Positions 8,041 through 16,479 of a stretch of DNA of 64,000 nucleotides are shown here, in pieces; position 1 is the first letter of the stretch; every line of letters begins with the position of its first letter. The notes under the pieces were generated by a model. That model worked only from the letters and a program-made list of their open reading frames with translations. It was not told where the DNA came from and ran no database searches. Origin of the DNA: Clostridiaceae bacterium. Its GTDB lineage: Bacteria > Bacillota > Clostridia > Peptostreptococcales > Natronincolaceae. Location of the stretch: the NCBI GenBank assembly GCA_018432235.1, contig JAHDLO010000020.1, forward strand, positions 83,961 through 147,960, given 5' to 3'. The position numbers and the translations under genes were made by a program.

Positions 8041-9115
8041 TATTAGATGGAAGATTTTGCTTGTGTTTGGCCTCAGCATTGCAGCCGCTTCAGTAACGGT
8101 GCTTTTGCTGCTGATGTTTGCCGCCACAGTACTGTGGACGATGCCTTCTTTTAGGCTGCTATTAGACATACTAGCCCGAAATATTGGTGTGTTCCCGATT
8201 TCTGTATTTGTTGGCGGGATACTGTTTTTAATTTATTTCTTTCTATTCAGTCAAAGAAGCATAGGCTACATTGAGGAAATTTCTCAAGGGCTTGAGGAAA
8301 TAGCCGAAGGGCATCTCGACAAAAGAATAGTCATACGTGGTAATGATGAATTAGGGGCTTTGGCAGAAAATATCAATCAAATGGCAGGAAGCCTTAAGCA
8401 TTCCATGCAGGAGGAGCGAAAAGCAGAGAAGACTAAAAGTGACCTGGTCACCAGTGTCTCCCATGATCTTAGAACCCCCCTTACCTCGATATTGGGGTAT
8501 TTGGAGCTTATTGTCAAGGATAACTACCGGGATGAGGTAGTCCTTAGGCATTATGCCGATATCGCCTATGCCAAGGCCCAACGACTGAAAAACCTGGTGG
8601 AGGAGCTATTTGAGTATACAAGGGTCAGCTATGGCGGCATGAGGCTAAATATGCAATCCATCAACATAGTGGAGCTGCTTCAGCAGCTGGTGGAGGATTT
8701 TGTTCCCCTGCTGGAGGAGACTGGGATGGTGTGCAGGCTGGAGGCCAAAGAAAAAGAGCTTTTTATAGAAGCTGACGGGCATATGCTGGCGAGGGTTTTT
8801 GAAAACCTCATGATGAATGCTATTCGCTATGGTAGTGATGGCAAATATCTGGATATCTGTATAAAGGCAGAGGACAAAGTAGTTATAAGCTTTACCAACT
8901 ATGGAGAGCCAATACCTGTTGTGGATTTACCCTTTATATTTGAGCGTTTTTATAAGGTTGAAAAATCTCGTTCAGAGGAGCAGGGAGGTACAGGATTGGG
9001 GTTGGCTATAGCTAAAAATATACTGGAGCTGCATAAGGGAGAAATCGCAGCCTATAGCGATCATAAAGGCACCACCTTCGAAGTAAAGCTGGTGTCAGGG
9101 GGACGGTTCTCTTGA
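8024..9115 (+). CDS. VanS-like sensor histidine kinase
   Basis: About 363 residues from TTG 8024; a GGGGGG run at 8006-8011 is the only plausible ribosome site, though TTG 8012 or the longer frame from ATG 7970 are possible. Two membrane segments (first about residues 10-35, second about 50-75) flank a very short extracytoplasmic loop, followed by HAMP, HisKA with VSHDLRTPLTSILGYLE, and HATPase with NAIRYG and GTGLGLAIAK. The short loop suggests sensing within or at the membrane rather than by an external domain. Partner of the upstream regulator. Confidence 0.85.
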   Translation: MKARTSIRWKILLVFGLSIAAASVTVLLLLMFAATVLWTMPSFRLLLDILARNIGVFPISVFVGGILFLIYFFLFSQRSIGYIEEISQGLEEIAEGHLDKRIVIRGNDELGALAENINQMAGSLKHSMQEERKAEKTKSDLVTSVSHDLRTPLTSILGYLELIVKDNYRDEVVLRHYADIAYAKAQRLKNLVEELFEYTRVSYGGMRLNMQSINIVELLQQLVEDFVPLLEETGMVCRLEAKEKELFIEADGHMLARVFENLMMNAIRYGSDGKYLDICIKAEDKVVISFTNYGEPIPVVDLPFIFERFYKVEKSRSEEQGGTGLGLAIAKNILELHKGEIAAYSDHKGTTFEVKLVSGGRFS

Positions 9116-9128
9116 CACACATCGCCAC

Positions 9129-9184
9129 AAAAGGGGCTGTCGAACAAGCGATTGAAAAATCGCTTGTTCGACAGCCCCCCTTTT
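9129..9184 (+). terminator. Terminator after the vanS-like gene
   Basis: A perfect 21-bp stem (9133-9153 with 9158-9178), loop GAAA, flanked by AAAA and CCTTTT. Far longer than a usual terminator stem. Confidence 0.9.
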
Positions 9185-9265
9185 ATCTTGATGACTTCTT
9201 GACAGGTCCTTAGCTGATATTAACACTTTATTAATACTTATTATGGTATTATCTAATGATAAAGT

Positions 9266-10825
9266 ATGAATAGATTTAAGGCAAGGCGGTGTAGAATAGT
9301 GAATGCTAACATTGGGAAAAAAGTATTGCAGCCATTATTAATAGTAGGCTTTCTTTTTGGCGCATCATTAATAGGATATATATTCAATATTAATGGTTTT
9401 CCAGAAACTAATATTGTTATCATCTATCTTTTAGCGGTTCATATGATCTCGTGGTTGTCCAGTGGCTATTTTTGGGGTATTCTTGCATCACTGGGTGCTA
9501 CCTTTATTTTTAATTATTTTTTTACAGAACCCTATTTTACTTTTTCAGTTTATGATTCTAGTTATATTATTACCTTTATAACAATGACTATGATAGCCCT
9601 TATAACAGGTACAATTACCTCCCATGCAAAAAAGAGTGCCGCTGGTGCTAGGCAGAGGGAAGCTGAAACAAAAGCGGTGTATAATCTGACTAACCATCTG
9701 ACGGATGCAAAAGAAGTTTATGAAATTGTTGGTTTTGCTGTAAGTGAAATCAGTGCTTGCTTTATGTGCCGTGCAGCCTGCTTATGCTTCAGAGAGGATG
9801 GCTTTCCAGAAAGCTTCTTTATACAACAGCTTTCTGACAAAAGGCAGATTCGAAGAGAGGTGGATAACCCAGAGGAAATCAAACGCCGAATAGAGCGATT
9901 GAGTATGGGTTGCGATATCGGTTCGGAGTTTTATGATTGGCCAATTTACGGACAGGAGGCTATTCATGGGATTGTTCGCATACCGATTGAAGTTGCACAA
10001 GAAATGAATATAGCTCAAACTCGACTTTTGCATTCCATGATAGAAAGTATAGCCTTAGCAATGGATCGATTACGTTCTACTGAAGAACGTATCAAGTTTC
10101 GAGAAGAGACTATTCAGGAACGTTATCGTGGAAATTTACTGAGGGCGATTTCTCATGACCTTCGGACCCCTCTATCTAGTATTATGGGTACCGCTGAAAT
10201 GTTAATGGACATGTCTTCTAAGCAAGATATACGTTATTCTTTAGCTTCCGAAATTCATAAGGATGCGAATTGGCTACATTCTCTAGTAGAGAATATTCTA
10301 AGTCTAACTAGGCTACAGGAAGGAAAGCTAATTATCAAGAAGCAATTGGAGGCAGCTGAGGAAATTTTGGGAGGAACGATAGCATATATTGCAAAGCAAT
10401 GGCCTAGCTATGAAATTAGTGTTAGTGTTCCAGAGGAGCTTTTACTTGTTCCAATGGACGCAAAGCTGATTAAACAAGTATTAATAAATCTATTGGATAA
10501 TGCAATAAAGCACACATCACATGATGAAGAAATTAGTATTTCTGTGACCAAGGACGCTGATAGTAGGTGGGCAATTTTTGTAGTTAGAGACTGTGGCGTA
10601 GGTATATCTAAAGAGGATATACCAAATATTTTTCAATTATTCTATACCTCAAATACACAGCATGCTGACGCTAAGCATGGAATTGGCCTTGGTCTTGCAA
10701 TATGCGATGCTATCATAAAGGCTCACGGTGGGAATATAGAGGCAAGGAATCGTACAGATAAAAAAGGGGCAGAGGTCATATTTAAGCTGCCGATGGAGGT
10801 CGACAATAATGAACATGTACAATGA
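9266..10825 (+). CDS. KdpD-like sensor histidine kinase lacking the N-terminal KdpD/Usp domains
   Basis: 519 residues from ATG 9266; GTG 9299 preceded by AAGGCGG is an alternative start and may be the real one, because a TATTAT box lies only about 20 bp before 9266. The protein has four membrane segments (about 22-120, DUF4118-type as in KdpD), a GAF-like linker (about 140-275), HisKA with ISHDLRTPLSSIMG near 295, and HATPase with NLLDNAIKH and HGIGLGLAIC. The large cytoplasmic N-terminal half of E. coli KdpD is absent. With the potassium-uptake genes just downstream, it probably senses potassium or turgor (inference). Confidence 0.85.
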   Translation: MNRFKARRCRIVNANIGKKVLQPLLIVGFLFGASLIGYIFNINGFPETNIVIIYLLAVHMISWLSSGYFWGILASLGATFIFNYFFTEPYFTFSVYDSSYIITFITMTMIALITGTITSHAKKSAAGARQREAETKAVYNLTNHLTDAKEVYEIVGFAVSEISACFMCRAACLCFREDGFPESFFIQQLSDKRQIRREVDNPEEIKRRIERLSMGCDIGSEFYDWPIYGQEAIHGIVRIPIEVAQEMNIAQTRLLHSMIESIALAMDRLRSTEERIKFREETIQERYRGNLLRAISHDLRTPLSSIMGTAEMLMDMSSKQDIRYSLASEIHKDANWLHSLVENILSLTRLQEGKLIIKKQLEAAEEILGGTIAYIAKQWPSYEISVSVPEELLLVPMDAKLIKQVLINLLDNAIKHTSHDEEISISVTKDADSRWAIFVVRDCGVGISKEDIPNIFQLFYTSNTQHADAKHGIGLGLAICDAIIKAHGGNIEARNRTDKKGAEVIFKLPMEVDNNEHVQ

Positions 10826-11510
10826 AAACTTTTTAGTAGTTGAAGATGATATGCAAATCAGAAATTTTATTTGCTACGCTTTAAAGCAAGCAAACTTTCA
10901 ATGCGTTACTGCCCTGACGGCCGAGGAAGCACTTAGTCATCTAATCTCCCAACAAATAGATGTTATCCTACTGGATCTTGGTTTGCCAGATTTTGACGGT
11001 TTGGAGATTATTAAAAGGGTGCGGGAATGGTCGGATATACCAATTATTGTTGTTTCAGCCCGGGATCAGGATAGAGAAAAGGCAGAGGCCCTTGATCTAG
11101 GGGCTGATGATTACCTAACAAAACCATTTTCCTCTACAGAGTTAATGGCGCGTATTCGCGTGGCTTTACGACATTTGTATAAGCAAAACAGAGATAGGCA
11201 GCAGCAGAGTAGCCTTGTCGTTGGCGAACTAAGAATAGAACTGGATAAGCATTTGGTTTATTTAGAGGAAAAAGAAATTCATGTTACGCCTATGGAATAT
11301 AATCTGTTAGCCCTCCTATTTAAAAACATAGGTAAGGTCTTAACAACCGGATATATCATAAATGAAATATGGGGTGCCGGCTATGGTAGAGATACGCAAG
11401 CTCTCCGAGCATTGATGGCAGGTCTCAGGAGAAAAATCGAGAGAAATCCTGCAAAGCCCAGGTATATTGTAACAGAAATAGGGGTTGGCTATAGAATGAT
11501 GGACATATAA
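10809..11510 (+). CDS. KdpE-like OmpR-family response regulator
   Basis: 233 residues with receiver domain (E12-D13-D14 pocket, D56 in LLDLGLPDFDG, LTKPF lysine near 105) and a winged helix whose RALMAGLRRKIERNPAKPRYI segment resembles KdpE. It overlaps the kinase gene by 17 bp. Candidate target: the tandem heptamers at 11567-11615 before the TPR-trk operon. No kdpFABC genes are visible, so this pair seems to have been linked to Trk-type uptake. Confidence 0.87.
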   Translation: MNMYNENFLVVEDDMQIRNFICYALKQANFQCVTALTAEEALSHLISQQIDVILLDLGLPDFDGLEIIKRVREWSDIPIIVVSARDQDREKAEALDLGADDYLTKPFSSTELMARIRVALRHLYKQNRDRQQQSSLVVGELRIELDKHLVYLEEKEIHVTPMEYNLLALLFKNIGKVLTTGYIINEIWGAGYGRDTQALRALMAGLRRKIERNPAKPRYIVTEIGVGYRMMDI

Positions 11511-11517
11511 TTATTAT

Positions 11518-11554
11518 AAGGCCGCTTTGATTTTGCATCAAAGGGGTCTTTTTT
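11518..11554 (+). terminator. Terminator after the kdpE-like gene
   Basis: A 14-bp stem with one G-G mismatch (11518-11531 with 11537-11550), loop of 5 nt, followed by a run of six T. It separates the regulator genes from the uptake operon. Confidence 0.85.
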
Positions 11555-11566
11555 CATGCTATAAAA

Positions 11567-11615
11567 TTCTCACAGCATTCTCACGTGAAGTTGAGGTTTC
11601 TCACACTACCCTCAC
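11567..11615 (+). promoter_or_regulatory. Tandem TTCTCAC boxes, probable response-regulator operator
   Basis: TTCTCAC occurs at 11567-11573, 11578-11584 and 11598-11604, with CCCTCAC at 11609-11615. The boxes form two pairs, each with an 11-bp period, and the pairs are 31 bp apart. One-turn direct repeats are the usual form of an OmpR/KdpE-type site. A TATTAT-like -10 follows at about 11628-11633, so the last boxes overlap the -35 position, as expected for an activator. Confidence 0.6.
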
Positions 11616-11675
11616 AGATATTTTGCTATTATTAAGATGCAAAAGCAATAAAATGAAGTTCGAGGAGGGAGAGCA

Positions 11676-12071
11676 GTGAAACAGTATGATATGGCAGATT
11701 ATCCTCAGGAATTAAGTGATTTGTGTAGTCAGATAAGACAGCTTTTAAGAGTTAAAAATTTTCAAAAATCAGATGAACTGTTAAGAGAAGCTATGGGCGA
11801 GTATCCCCATGCTCCACATACCCACAATTTATTCGGTCTGCTACTTGAATCACTGGGAGATCATTTAACAGCAATGAAGCATTTTCGTGCGGCATCGGCG
11901 CTAGATCCCACCTATATTCCTGCGCGAATAAATATGAGGCACTTTGCTAGTTTTTATCCAGCTGGGAGATGGGCTTTTGATGAATCAGATTGTCTAGAGG
12001 AGCAGAAGCAAGATAATTATAAGGTTGAGTACGATGAACACGGAATTGGACGTGTTATAAGGAGGGTATAA
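11676..12071 (+). CDS. Small TPR-repeat protein before the Trk genes
   Basis: 131 residues from GTG 11676 after CGAGGAGGG. Residues about 15-100 form two to three tetratricopeptide-like helical pairs (NLFGLLLESLGDHLTAMKHF and ASALDPTYIPARINM are the clear ones). No signal peptide or membrane segment, so it is cytosolic. It is the first gene of the operon with trkA, trkA and trkH (2-bp gap to the next gene), so it may be a protein-binding adaptor for the channel or its regulators. The TPR call is good; the role is inferred. Confidence 0.7.
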   Translation: MKQYDMADYPQELSDLCSQIRQLLRVKNFQKSDELLREAMGEYPHAPHTHNLFGLLLESLGDHLTAMKHFRAASALDPTYIPARINMRHFASFYPAGRWAFDESDCLEEQKQDNYKVEYDEHGIGRVIRRV

Positions 12072-12073
12072 AA

Positions 12074-12514
12074 ATGAAGTATTCTGAAGTGAAAGAAAAA
12101 AATGAATTTATTGTCATAGTAGGATGTGGACGCTTAGGTGCTAGCTTAGCCAATACTCTTTCAGATGAAGGCAGAGATGTTTTAATAATAGATAAAAATA
12201 AGGATGCTCTTCGGAAGCTATCAATGTCCTATGGGGGACTTGCACTTATAGGAGATGGAACAGACATAGATATGCTCCGTGAAGCAGAGCTAGAAAAGGC
12301 GACAGCGATAGTCGTTGTTACAAATAACGATAATACTAATATCATGATTTCTCAAATGGCAAAGAACATTTTTAATAAAGAGCTTGTGATTGCCAGGCTC
12401 TATGACCCTGAAAGAGATTATGTGTATCGTGAATTTGAGATTGACACAATTTCTCCTTCTATTTTATCTTCAAACGAAATTTGGAAACTGCTGACTGATG
12501 ATGAGGGGAGGTAA
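12074..12514 (+). CDS. trkA: TrkA-type NAD-binding subunit, N-domain only
   Basis: 146 residues: one RCK/TrkA_N Rossmann domain with intact dinucleotide loop GCGRLG at 17-22 and an acidic residue at the end of the second strand (IIDKN), but no C-terminal RCK_C domain. Such proteins bind NAD(H) or ATP and gate TrkH/KtrB channels on the cytosolic face. AAGGAGGG precedes the ATG. It pairs with a second, fuller TrkA just downstream (see that entry), which suggests a heteromeric gating ring. Confidence 0.86.
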   Translation: MKYSEVKEKNEFIVIVGCGRLGASLANTLSDEGRDVLIIDKNKDALRKLSMSYGGLALIGDGTDIDMLREAELEKATAIVVVTNNDNTNIMISQMAKNIFNKELVIARLYDPERDYVYREFEIDTISPSILSSNEIWKLLTDDEGR

Positions 12515-12518
12515 AGGT

Positions 12519-13187
12519 ATGAAGAAGAGAGCTATCATTGTAGGTGGATTTCATAAGGCTATTGCGCTTTCCAATTCACTGATAAAAAAGAATTATAATG
12601 TAACAGTAATAAATAACGACTATCAAAATTGCTTATCAATGGCAGAAATTGAAGATGTTGCTGTTATCAATGGCGATGGAACAAAACCATATGTTTTGGA
12701 GGATGCTAATGCGCAAAATGCGGATATTGTCATTGCACTTACACAACGAGATGACGACAATTTAGTTGTGTGTCAGCTATGCAAAAAGAAGTTCAATGTG
12801 AGTCGCACGGTGTCTTTGGTGAATGACCCAAAGAAAACTGAATTCTTTTATCAAATGGGTATAGATTCAGTAGTATGTGCTGTAAATGCCATAGCAAATA
12901 TAATAGAGCAGCAGGCATTTTTGAAAGGTATAACAGCATTTATTCCTATTGGAGAAGGACGAATTAGTATTGCTGAGGTTCCAATTCAAGGAACAGCACC
13001 AGTAATAGGAAAAAAATTATGGGAGATAGATTTGCCTAAAGAGGTTATAATCGGATGTATTCTACGTGGTGAGAAAAGTATGATACCAAGAGGAGATACA
13101 AGAATATTAGCGGGAGATATGTTGGTCTTAATTTCGTCAGACAATCAAGAGGTGGCTGCGATTAAGGAACTAACGGGACGGAGCTAA
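12519..13187 (+). CDS. trkA: TrkA-type regulatory subunit with N and C domains
   Basis: 222 residues from ATG 12519, after GAGGGGAGG; an upstream in-frame ATG at 12498 lacks a ribosome site. A TrkA_N-like domain (1-125) is followed by a TrkA_C-like domain (about 140-220, GTAPVIGKKLWEIDLP). The expected GxGxxG loop is altered to GGFHKA (9-14), so nucleotide binding may be weak or lost. With the single-domain TrkA upstream, the two could divide the roles of ligand binding and ring formation. TrkH follows 3 bp later. Confidence 0.83.
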   Translation: MKKRAIIVGGFHKAIALSNSLIKKNYNVTVINNDYQNCLSMAEIEDVAVINGDGTKPYVLEDANAQNADIVIALTQRDDDNLVVCQLCKKKFNVSRTVSLVNDPKKTEFFYQMGIDSVVCAVNAIANIIEQQAFLKGITAFIPIGEGRISIAEVPIQGTAPVIGKKLWEIDLPKEVIIGCILRGEKSMIPRGDTRILAGDMLVLISSDNQEVAAIKELTGRS

Positions 13188-13190
13188 GTT

Positions 13191-14678
13191 ATGACAATAT
13201 ATTCATCTCAATCCAATACTTCCGGTAAACTGATGATGTTAATAGGTTTTTTGATGCTATTTCCCCTTTTGGTGATACCTTTTTATCCTGAAGAAATTCA
13301 ATTTGCATCAGCATTCCTTGTTCCTTCACTTATGTCTATTATGATAGGATCCGGTACATGCTTGTTATTAAGAAAATATGAGGTTATTAGTCAATGGAAT
13401 CAAGAGCTAAAATTCAGTAGCCTAACAGTACTGTTCGTTTGGATATATGGCTTCATTGTTGGTGCAATTCCTTTTGTTACTTCAGGACAATTAACATTTA
13501 TTCAAGCAGTATTTGAAGCAGTAAGTGGCTGGACAACTACGGGCCTATCAGTAATGGATGTGTCAAAGACACCTAAGATTTTTTTGTTTCATAGGGCCTT
13601 TATGCAGTTTTGCGGCGGTCTTGGCTTCGTTTTGGTAATGATTATATTTTTACAAGAAAAACACGCTATGAATCTATTTAATGCGGAGGGACATCCCGAT
13701 AAGCTTATGCCAAACCTTAAGAAAACAGCCCATACAATTGCAGCTATGTATCTCGCTTTTTTAGTTGTGGGAGTATTAGCTTATAAGCTTGCTGGAATGG
13801 GATTATTTGATGGTATCGTACATGCGATGTGTGCATTATCAACAGGTGGGTTTTCAAACAAGCTTAACAGCATTGGTGAGTATAGAAGTATTCCAATTGA
13901 AAGTATCACCATTATTTTAATGCTGATTGGTACTACAAATTTTGCCGTACTACAGCTTGTTGTTAAGGGAAAAATCCGCCGAGCTTTTAAAGTCAGTGAA
14001 GTTAAATTTATGGTATTTTTACTGTTGCTCTTTGTACCAATCACAGCTTTTTCTTTAAGAAACAGTATGGATTTCAGCTTGGGTGAGGGTTTTCGCCGTG
14101 CTTTATTTGATGTCACCTCTGCACTTTCAACAACTGGATATTCTACAATGTCTTATGTCAGCTGGCCTCCCTTTGCTATTGGGGTTCTAATTCTGCTTAT
14201 GCTTATAGGTGGCGGAATCGGATCAACAGCTGGAGGTATTAAGCTAACTCGTGTATATCTGATGCTACGTATGGCACAGATCAATATAAGAAAAAGGCTT
14301 TCACCTCAACGCAATGTTATCATAACGCATTATCATAGAGCGCAGGGAAAAAGCATTATTGATAGTGCCCTTTCCTCAGATATTTCAGGTTTTGTAGTAT
14401 GCTATATCAGCATATTCATCATAGGGTCATTATTGCTGACATTAACAGCTGGCTGTACATTGACAGAAGCAATGTTTGAATTTGCATCTGCTTTGGGCAC
14501 CGTAGGCTTATCGATTGGATTAACCGGTCCAACTACGGGAACAGCTACACTAATAGTTGAAATACTAGGAATGATACTTGGAAGGCTGGAAATTTTTATT
14601 GTCCTTATAGGATTATACTCTGGTATAGCAGTAGGACAACAACGATTGAGAGAAGTAATTCATTCAAAGAGAAAATAG
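13191..14678 (+). CDS. trkH: Trk/Ktr-type potassium uptake channel
   Basis: 495 residues with about ten membrane segments arranged as four channel-like repeats. Selectivity-loop segments are visible as SGWTTTGLS near residue 115, ALSTGGFSN near 217, SALSTTGYST near 310 and SALGTVGLS near 430; a GGGIGSTAGGIKLTR segment is near 344. It forms the membrane pore of the uptake system gated by the two TrkA-type subunits. Last gene of its operon. Confidence 0.92.
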   Translation: MTIYSSQSNTSGKLMMLIGFLMLFPLLVIPFYPEEIQFASAFLVPSLMSIMIGSGTCLLLRKYEVISQWNQELKFSSLTVLFVWIYGFIVGAIPFVTSGQLTFIQAVFEAVSGWTTTGLSVMDVSKTPKIFLFHRAFMQFCGGLGFVLVMIIFLQEKHAMNLFNAEGHPDKLMPNLKKTAHTIAAMYLAFLVVGVLAYKLAGMGLFDGIVHAMCALSTGGFSNKLNSIGEYRSIPIESITIILMLIGTTNFAVLQLVVKGKIRRAFKVSEVKFMVFLLLLFVPITAFSLRNSMDFSLGEGFRRALFDVTSALSTTGYSTMSYVSWPPFAIGVLILLMLIGGGIGSTAGGIKLTRVYLMLRMAQINIRKRLSPQRNVIITHYHRAQGKSIIDSALSSDISGFVVCYISIFIIGSLLLTLTAGCTLTEAMFEFASALGTVGLSIGLTGPTTGTATLIVEILGMILGRLEIFIVLIGLYSGIAVGQQRLREVIHSKRK

Positions 14679-14737
14679 TTATTTAAGAAATTGTAGATAT
14701 CAAGAATTATTCCCAAAGTATTAAAAAGTCCAGAATA

Positions 14738-14781
14738 AGCCATAAAACAGGCCACCCTATAGGGTGGCCTGTTTTATGGCT
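14738..14781 (+). terminator. 44-nt perfect palindrome, terminator of the trk operon
   Basis: Arms of 22 bp (14738-14759 and 14760-14781) with no spacer. The region lacks a separate T-run but the arm itself includes GTTTTAT. Confidence 0.75.
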
Positions 14782-14986
14782 GTAATCGGGGGGTTACAGG
14801 CCTTGACGTTACAGGATTGTTGCCATCTATTTAATTTTGTCAATATCACTTATAGACTTTTTGATCATATCTTTAAGTTGAAAGGTTGTATTTGCTAATA
14901 TATAATAAATAGTGAGAATATTTAAAACATTTCTGCAGAGATGTCGCTATTTAATTATGTCATGATTAAATAAGGGGGTTATATTA
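14782..14986 (+). promoter_or_regulatory. Control region and promoter of the mannitol-type PTS module
   Basis: A good sigma-A promoter is present: TTGAAA at 14878-14883, 17-bp spacer, TATAAT at 14901-14906. Upstream are an imperfect spaced inverted repeat, TGTAA (14781-14785) with TTACA (14794-14798), and a direct repeat GTTACAGG at 14793-14800 and 14808-14815. A TTGTCA half-site at 14837-14842 resembles half of known MtlR operators. The Shine-Dalgarno AAGGGGG lies just before the ATG at 14987. Operator functions are inferred. Confidence 0.6.
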
Positions 14987-16393
14987 ATGTCAAACTCAAG
15001 TGCAAGTGCACCTGTCAGACCACAGAGTAATGCCCAAGAAAGAATACAGAAGTTTGGACGTGTTTTAAGCGGCATGGTAATGCCCAATATTGGCGCCTTC
15101 ATCGCATGGGGGTTAATAACAGCTTTATTTATTCCAACTGGCTGGGTTCCTAATGAAAACCTTTCCAGCCTGGTGGGACCGATGATTACTTATTTATTAC
15201 CGTTGTTGATAGGCTATACCGGTGGTAAAAATGTCGGCGGCACCAGAGGTGGGGTTGTAGGAGCAGTAGCAACCATGGGTGTTATCGTTGGTGCAGATGT
15301 ACCTATGTTTATAGGTGCCATGATTATGGGACCTTTAGGCGGTCTAGCTATTAAAAAGCTGGATGATGCCTTGGAAGGAAAAATCCCTGCAGGCTTTGAG
15401 ATGCTGGTTAACAACTTCTCAGCAGGCATTTTAGGTGCTATAGTAGCATTATTAGCATATCTTGCCATCGGACCTGTAGTATTAGGGTTAAACAGTGTAT
15501 TAAAAACTGGTGTTGAGGCAATAGTAAATGCAGGCTTACTACCATTGGTATCATTATTTGTAGAACCTGGTAAGATATTATTCTTAAATAATGCAATGAA
15601 CCATGGTGTGTTGGGGCCTCTGGGTGTTCAAGGGGTAGAGGAATTAGGGAAATCCATATTCTTCTTAATAGAAACAAACCCTGGCCCAGGACTTGGTATA
15701 CTTTTAGGCTACTGGTTATTTGCAAAGGGATCAATAAAGGAATCAGCACCTGGAGCAGTAATCATCCACTTCTTGGGTGGTATCCATGAAATTTACTTCC
15801 CATATGTATTGATGAATCCGGTGTTAATCCTAGCGGTAATTGCCGGTGGTGCTTCAGGGGTACTGACCTTCAGTATATTGGGAGCAGGCTTGGTGGCAAC
15901 CCCATCACCAGGAAGTATATTTGCATTACTGGCAATGACAGCAAGGGGCGGACATTTTGCAGTAATCGCAGGTGTAGCGGTATCAACAGCAGTCAGCTTC
16001 CTTGTAAGTGCCTACTTCATTAAGAGAAGCAGCAGCAAGCTCAGTGACGATGCGCTTGTAGAGGCAAAGGAAAGAACTGCAGAGCTTAAGGGCAAAAAGT
16101 CAGCCGCAGCTGTAAAGTCTAATGTCAGCAAAATCGTAATCGCCTGCGACGCAGGCATGGGCTCCAGTGCAATGGCAGCCACTACTCTAAGGAATAAGCT
16201 TAAGCGGGCAGGTCTTAATATTACAGTAGTCAATCATGCTATTGACGAAATACCTGCAAATGCCGAAATCGTAGTGACGCATGAGAGCTTATCCGACAGA
16301 GCAAAAAGCAAGGCACCTAATGCAGAGCATGTATCGATTAAGAATTTTATGAATGCGCCTGAATTAGATGAATTGGTAAATAGATTGTCCTAA
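14987..16393 (+). CDS. mtlA: PTS mannitol-type EIICB component
   Basis: 468 residues. The EIIC membrane domain (about 25-345) carries IIC hallmarks such as [15 protein letters not shown] near 260. A linker leads to an EIIB domain (about 378-468) with the phospho-cysteine C387 in [13 protein letters not shown]. It imports and phosphorylates a hexitol, probably D-mannitol. There is no EIIA domain, so phosphate must come from the EIIA of the second paralogue or of the MtlR protein. The EIIC is nearly identical to that of the gene at 18611, showing a duplication. Confidence 0.9.
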   Translation: MSNSSASAPVRPQSNAQERIQKFGRVLSGMVMPNIGAFIAWGLITALFIPTGWVPNENLSSLVGPMITYLLPLLIGYTGGKNVGGTRGGVVGAVATMGVIVGADVPMFIGAMIMGPLGGLAIKKLDDALEGKIPAGFEMLVNNFSAGILGAIVALLAYLAIGPVVLGLNSVLKTGVEAIVNAGLLPLVSLFVEPGKILFLNNAMNHGVLGPLGVQGVEELGKSIFFLIETNPGPGLGILLGYWLFAKGSIKESAPGAVIIHFLGGIHEIYFPYVLMNPVLILAVIAGGASGVLTFSILGAGLVATPSPGSIFALLAMTARGGHFAVIAGVAVSTAVSFLVSAYFIKRSSSKLSDDALVEAKERTAELKGKKSAAAVKSNVSKIVIACDAGMGSSAMAATTLRNKLKRAGLNITVVNHAIDEIPANAEIVVTHESLSDRAKSKAPNAEHVSIKNFMNAPELDELVNRLS

Positions 16394-16399
16394 TTTATA

Positions 16400-16432
16400 C
16401 AAGAACAGTGGAATGTCATTCCACTGTTCTTG
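16400..16432 (+). terminator. Hairpin between the first mtlA and mtlR
   Basis: Perfect 16-bp arms (16400-16415 and 16417-16432) around one base. Probably a partial terminator that lowers expression of the downstream genes relative to the first EII. Confidence 0.7.
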
Positions 16433-16479
16433 ATACATTACTTTCACTATTGGAGAAAGCAGGAAAATGGGGGAATTTT

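Noticed and set aside
4828..9115. Functional vancomycin-resistance cluster
   Set aside because: Only ligase, MurF and the two-component pair are present; vanX/vanXY, vanH or vanT are absent and the ligase keeps the D-Ala-type Tyr.
14782..14986. Sigma-54 promoter for the PTS module
   Set aside because: No clear TGGCAC/TTGCW -24/-12 pair; a sound sigma-A promoter is present and MtlR lacks an AAA+ sigma-54 activator domain.
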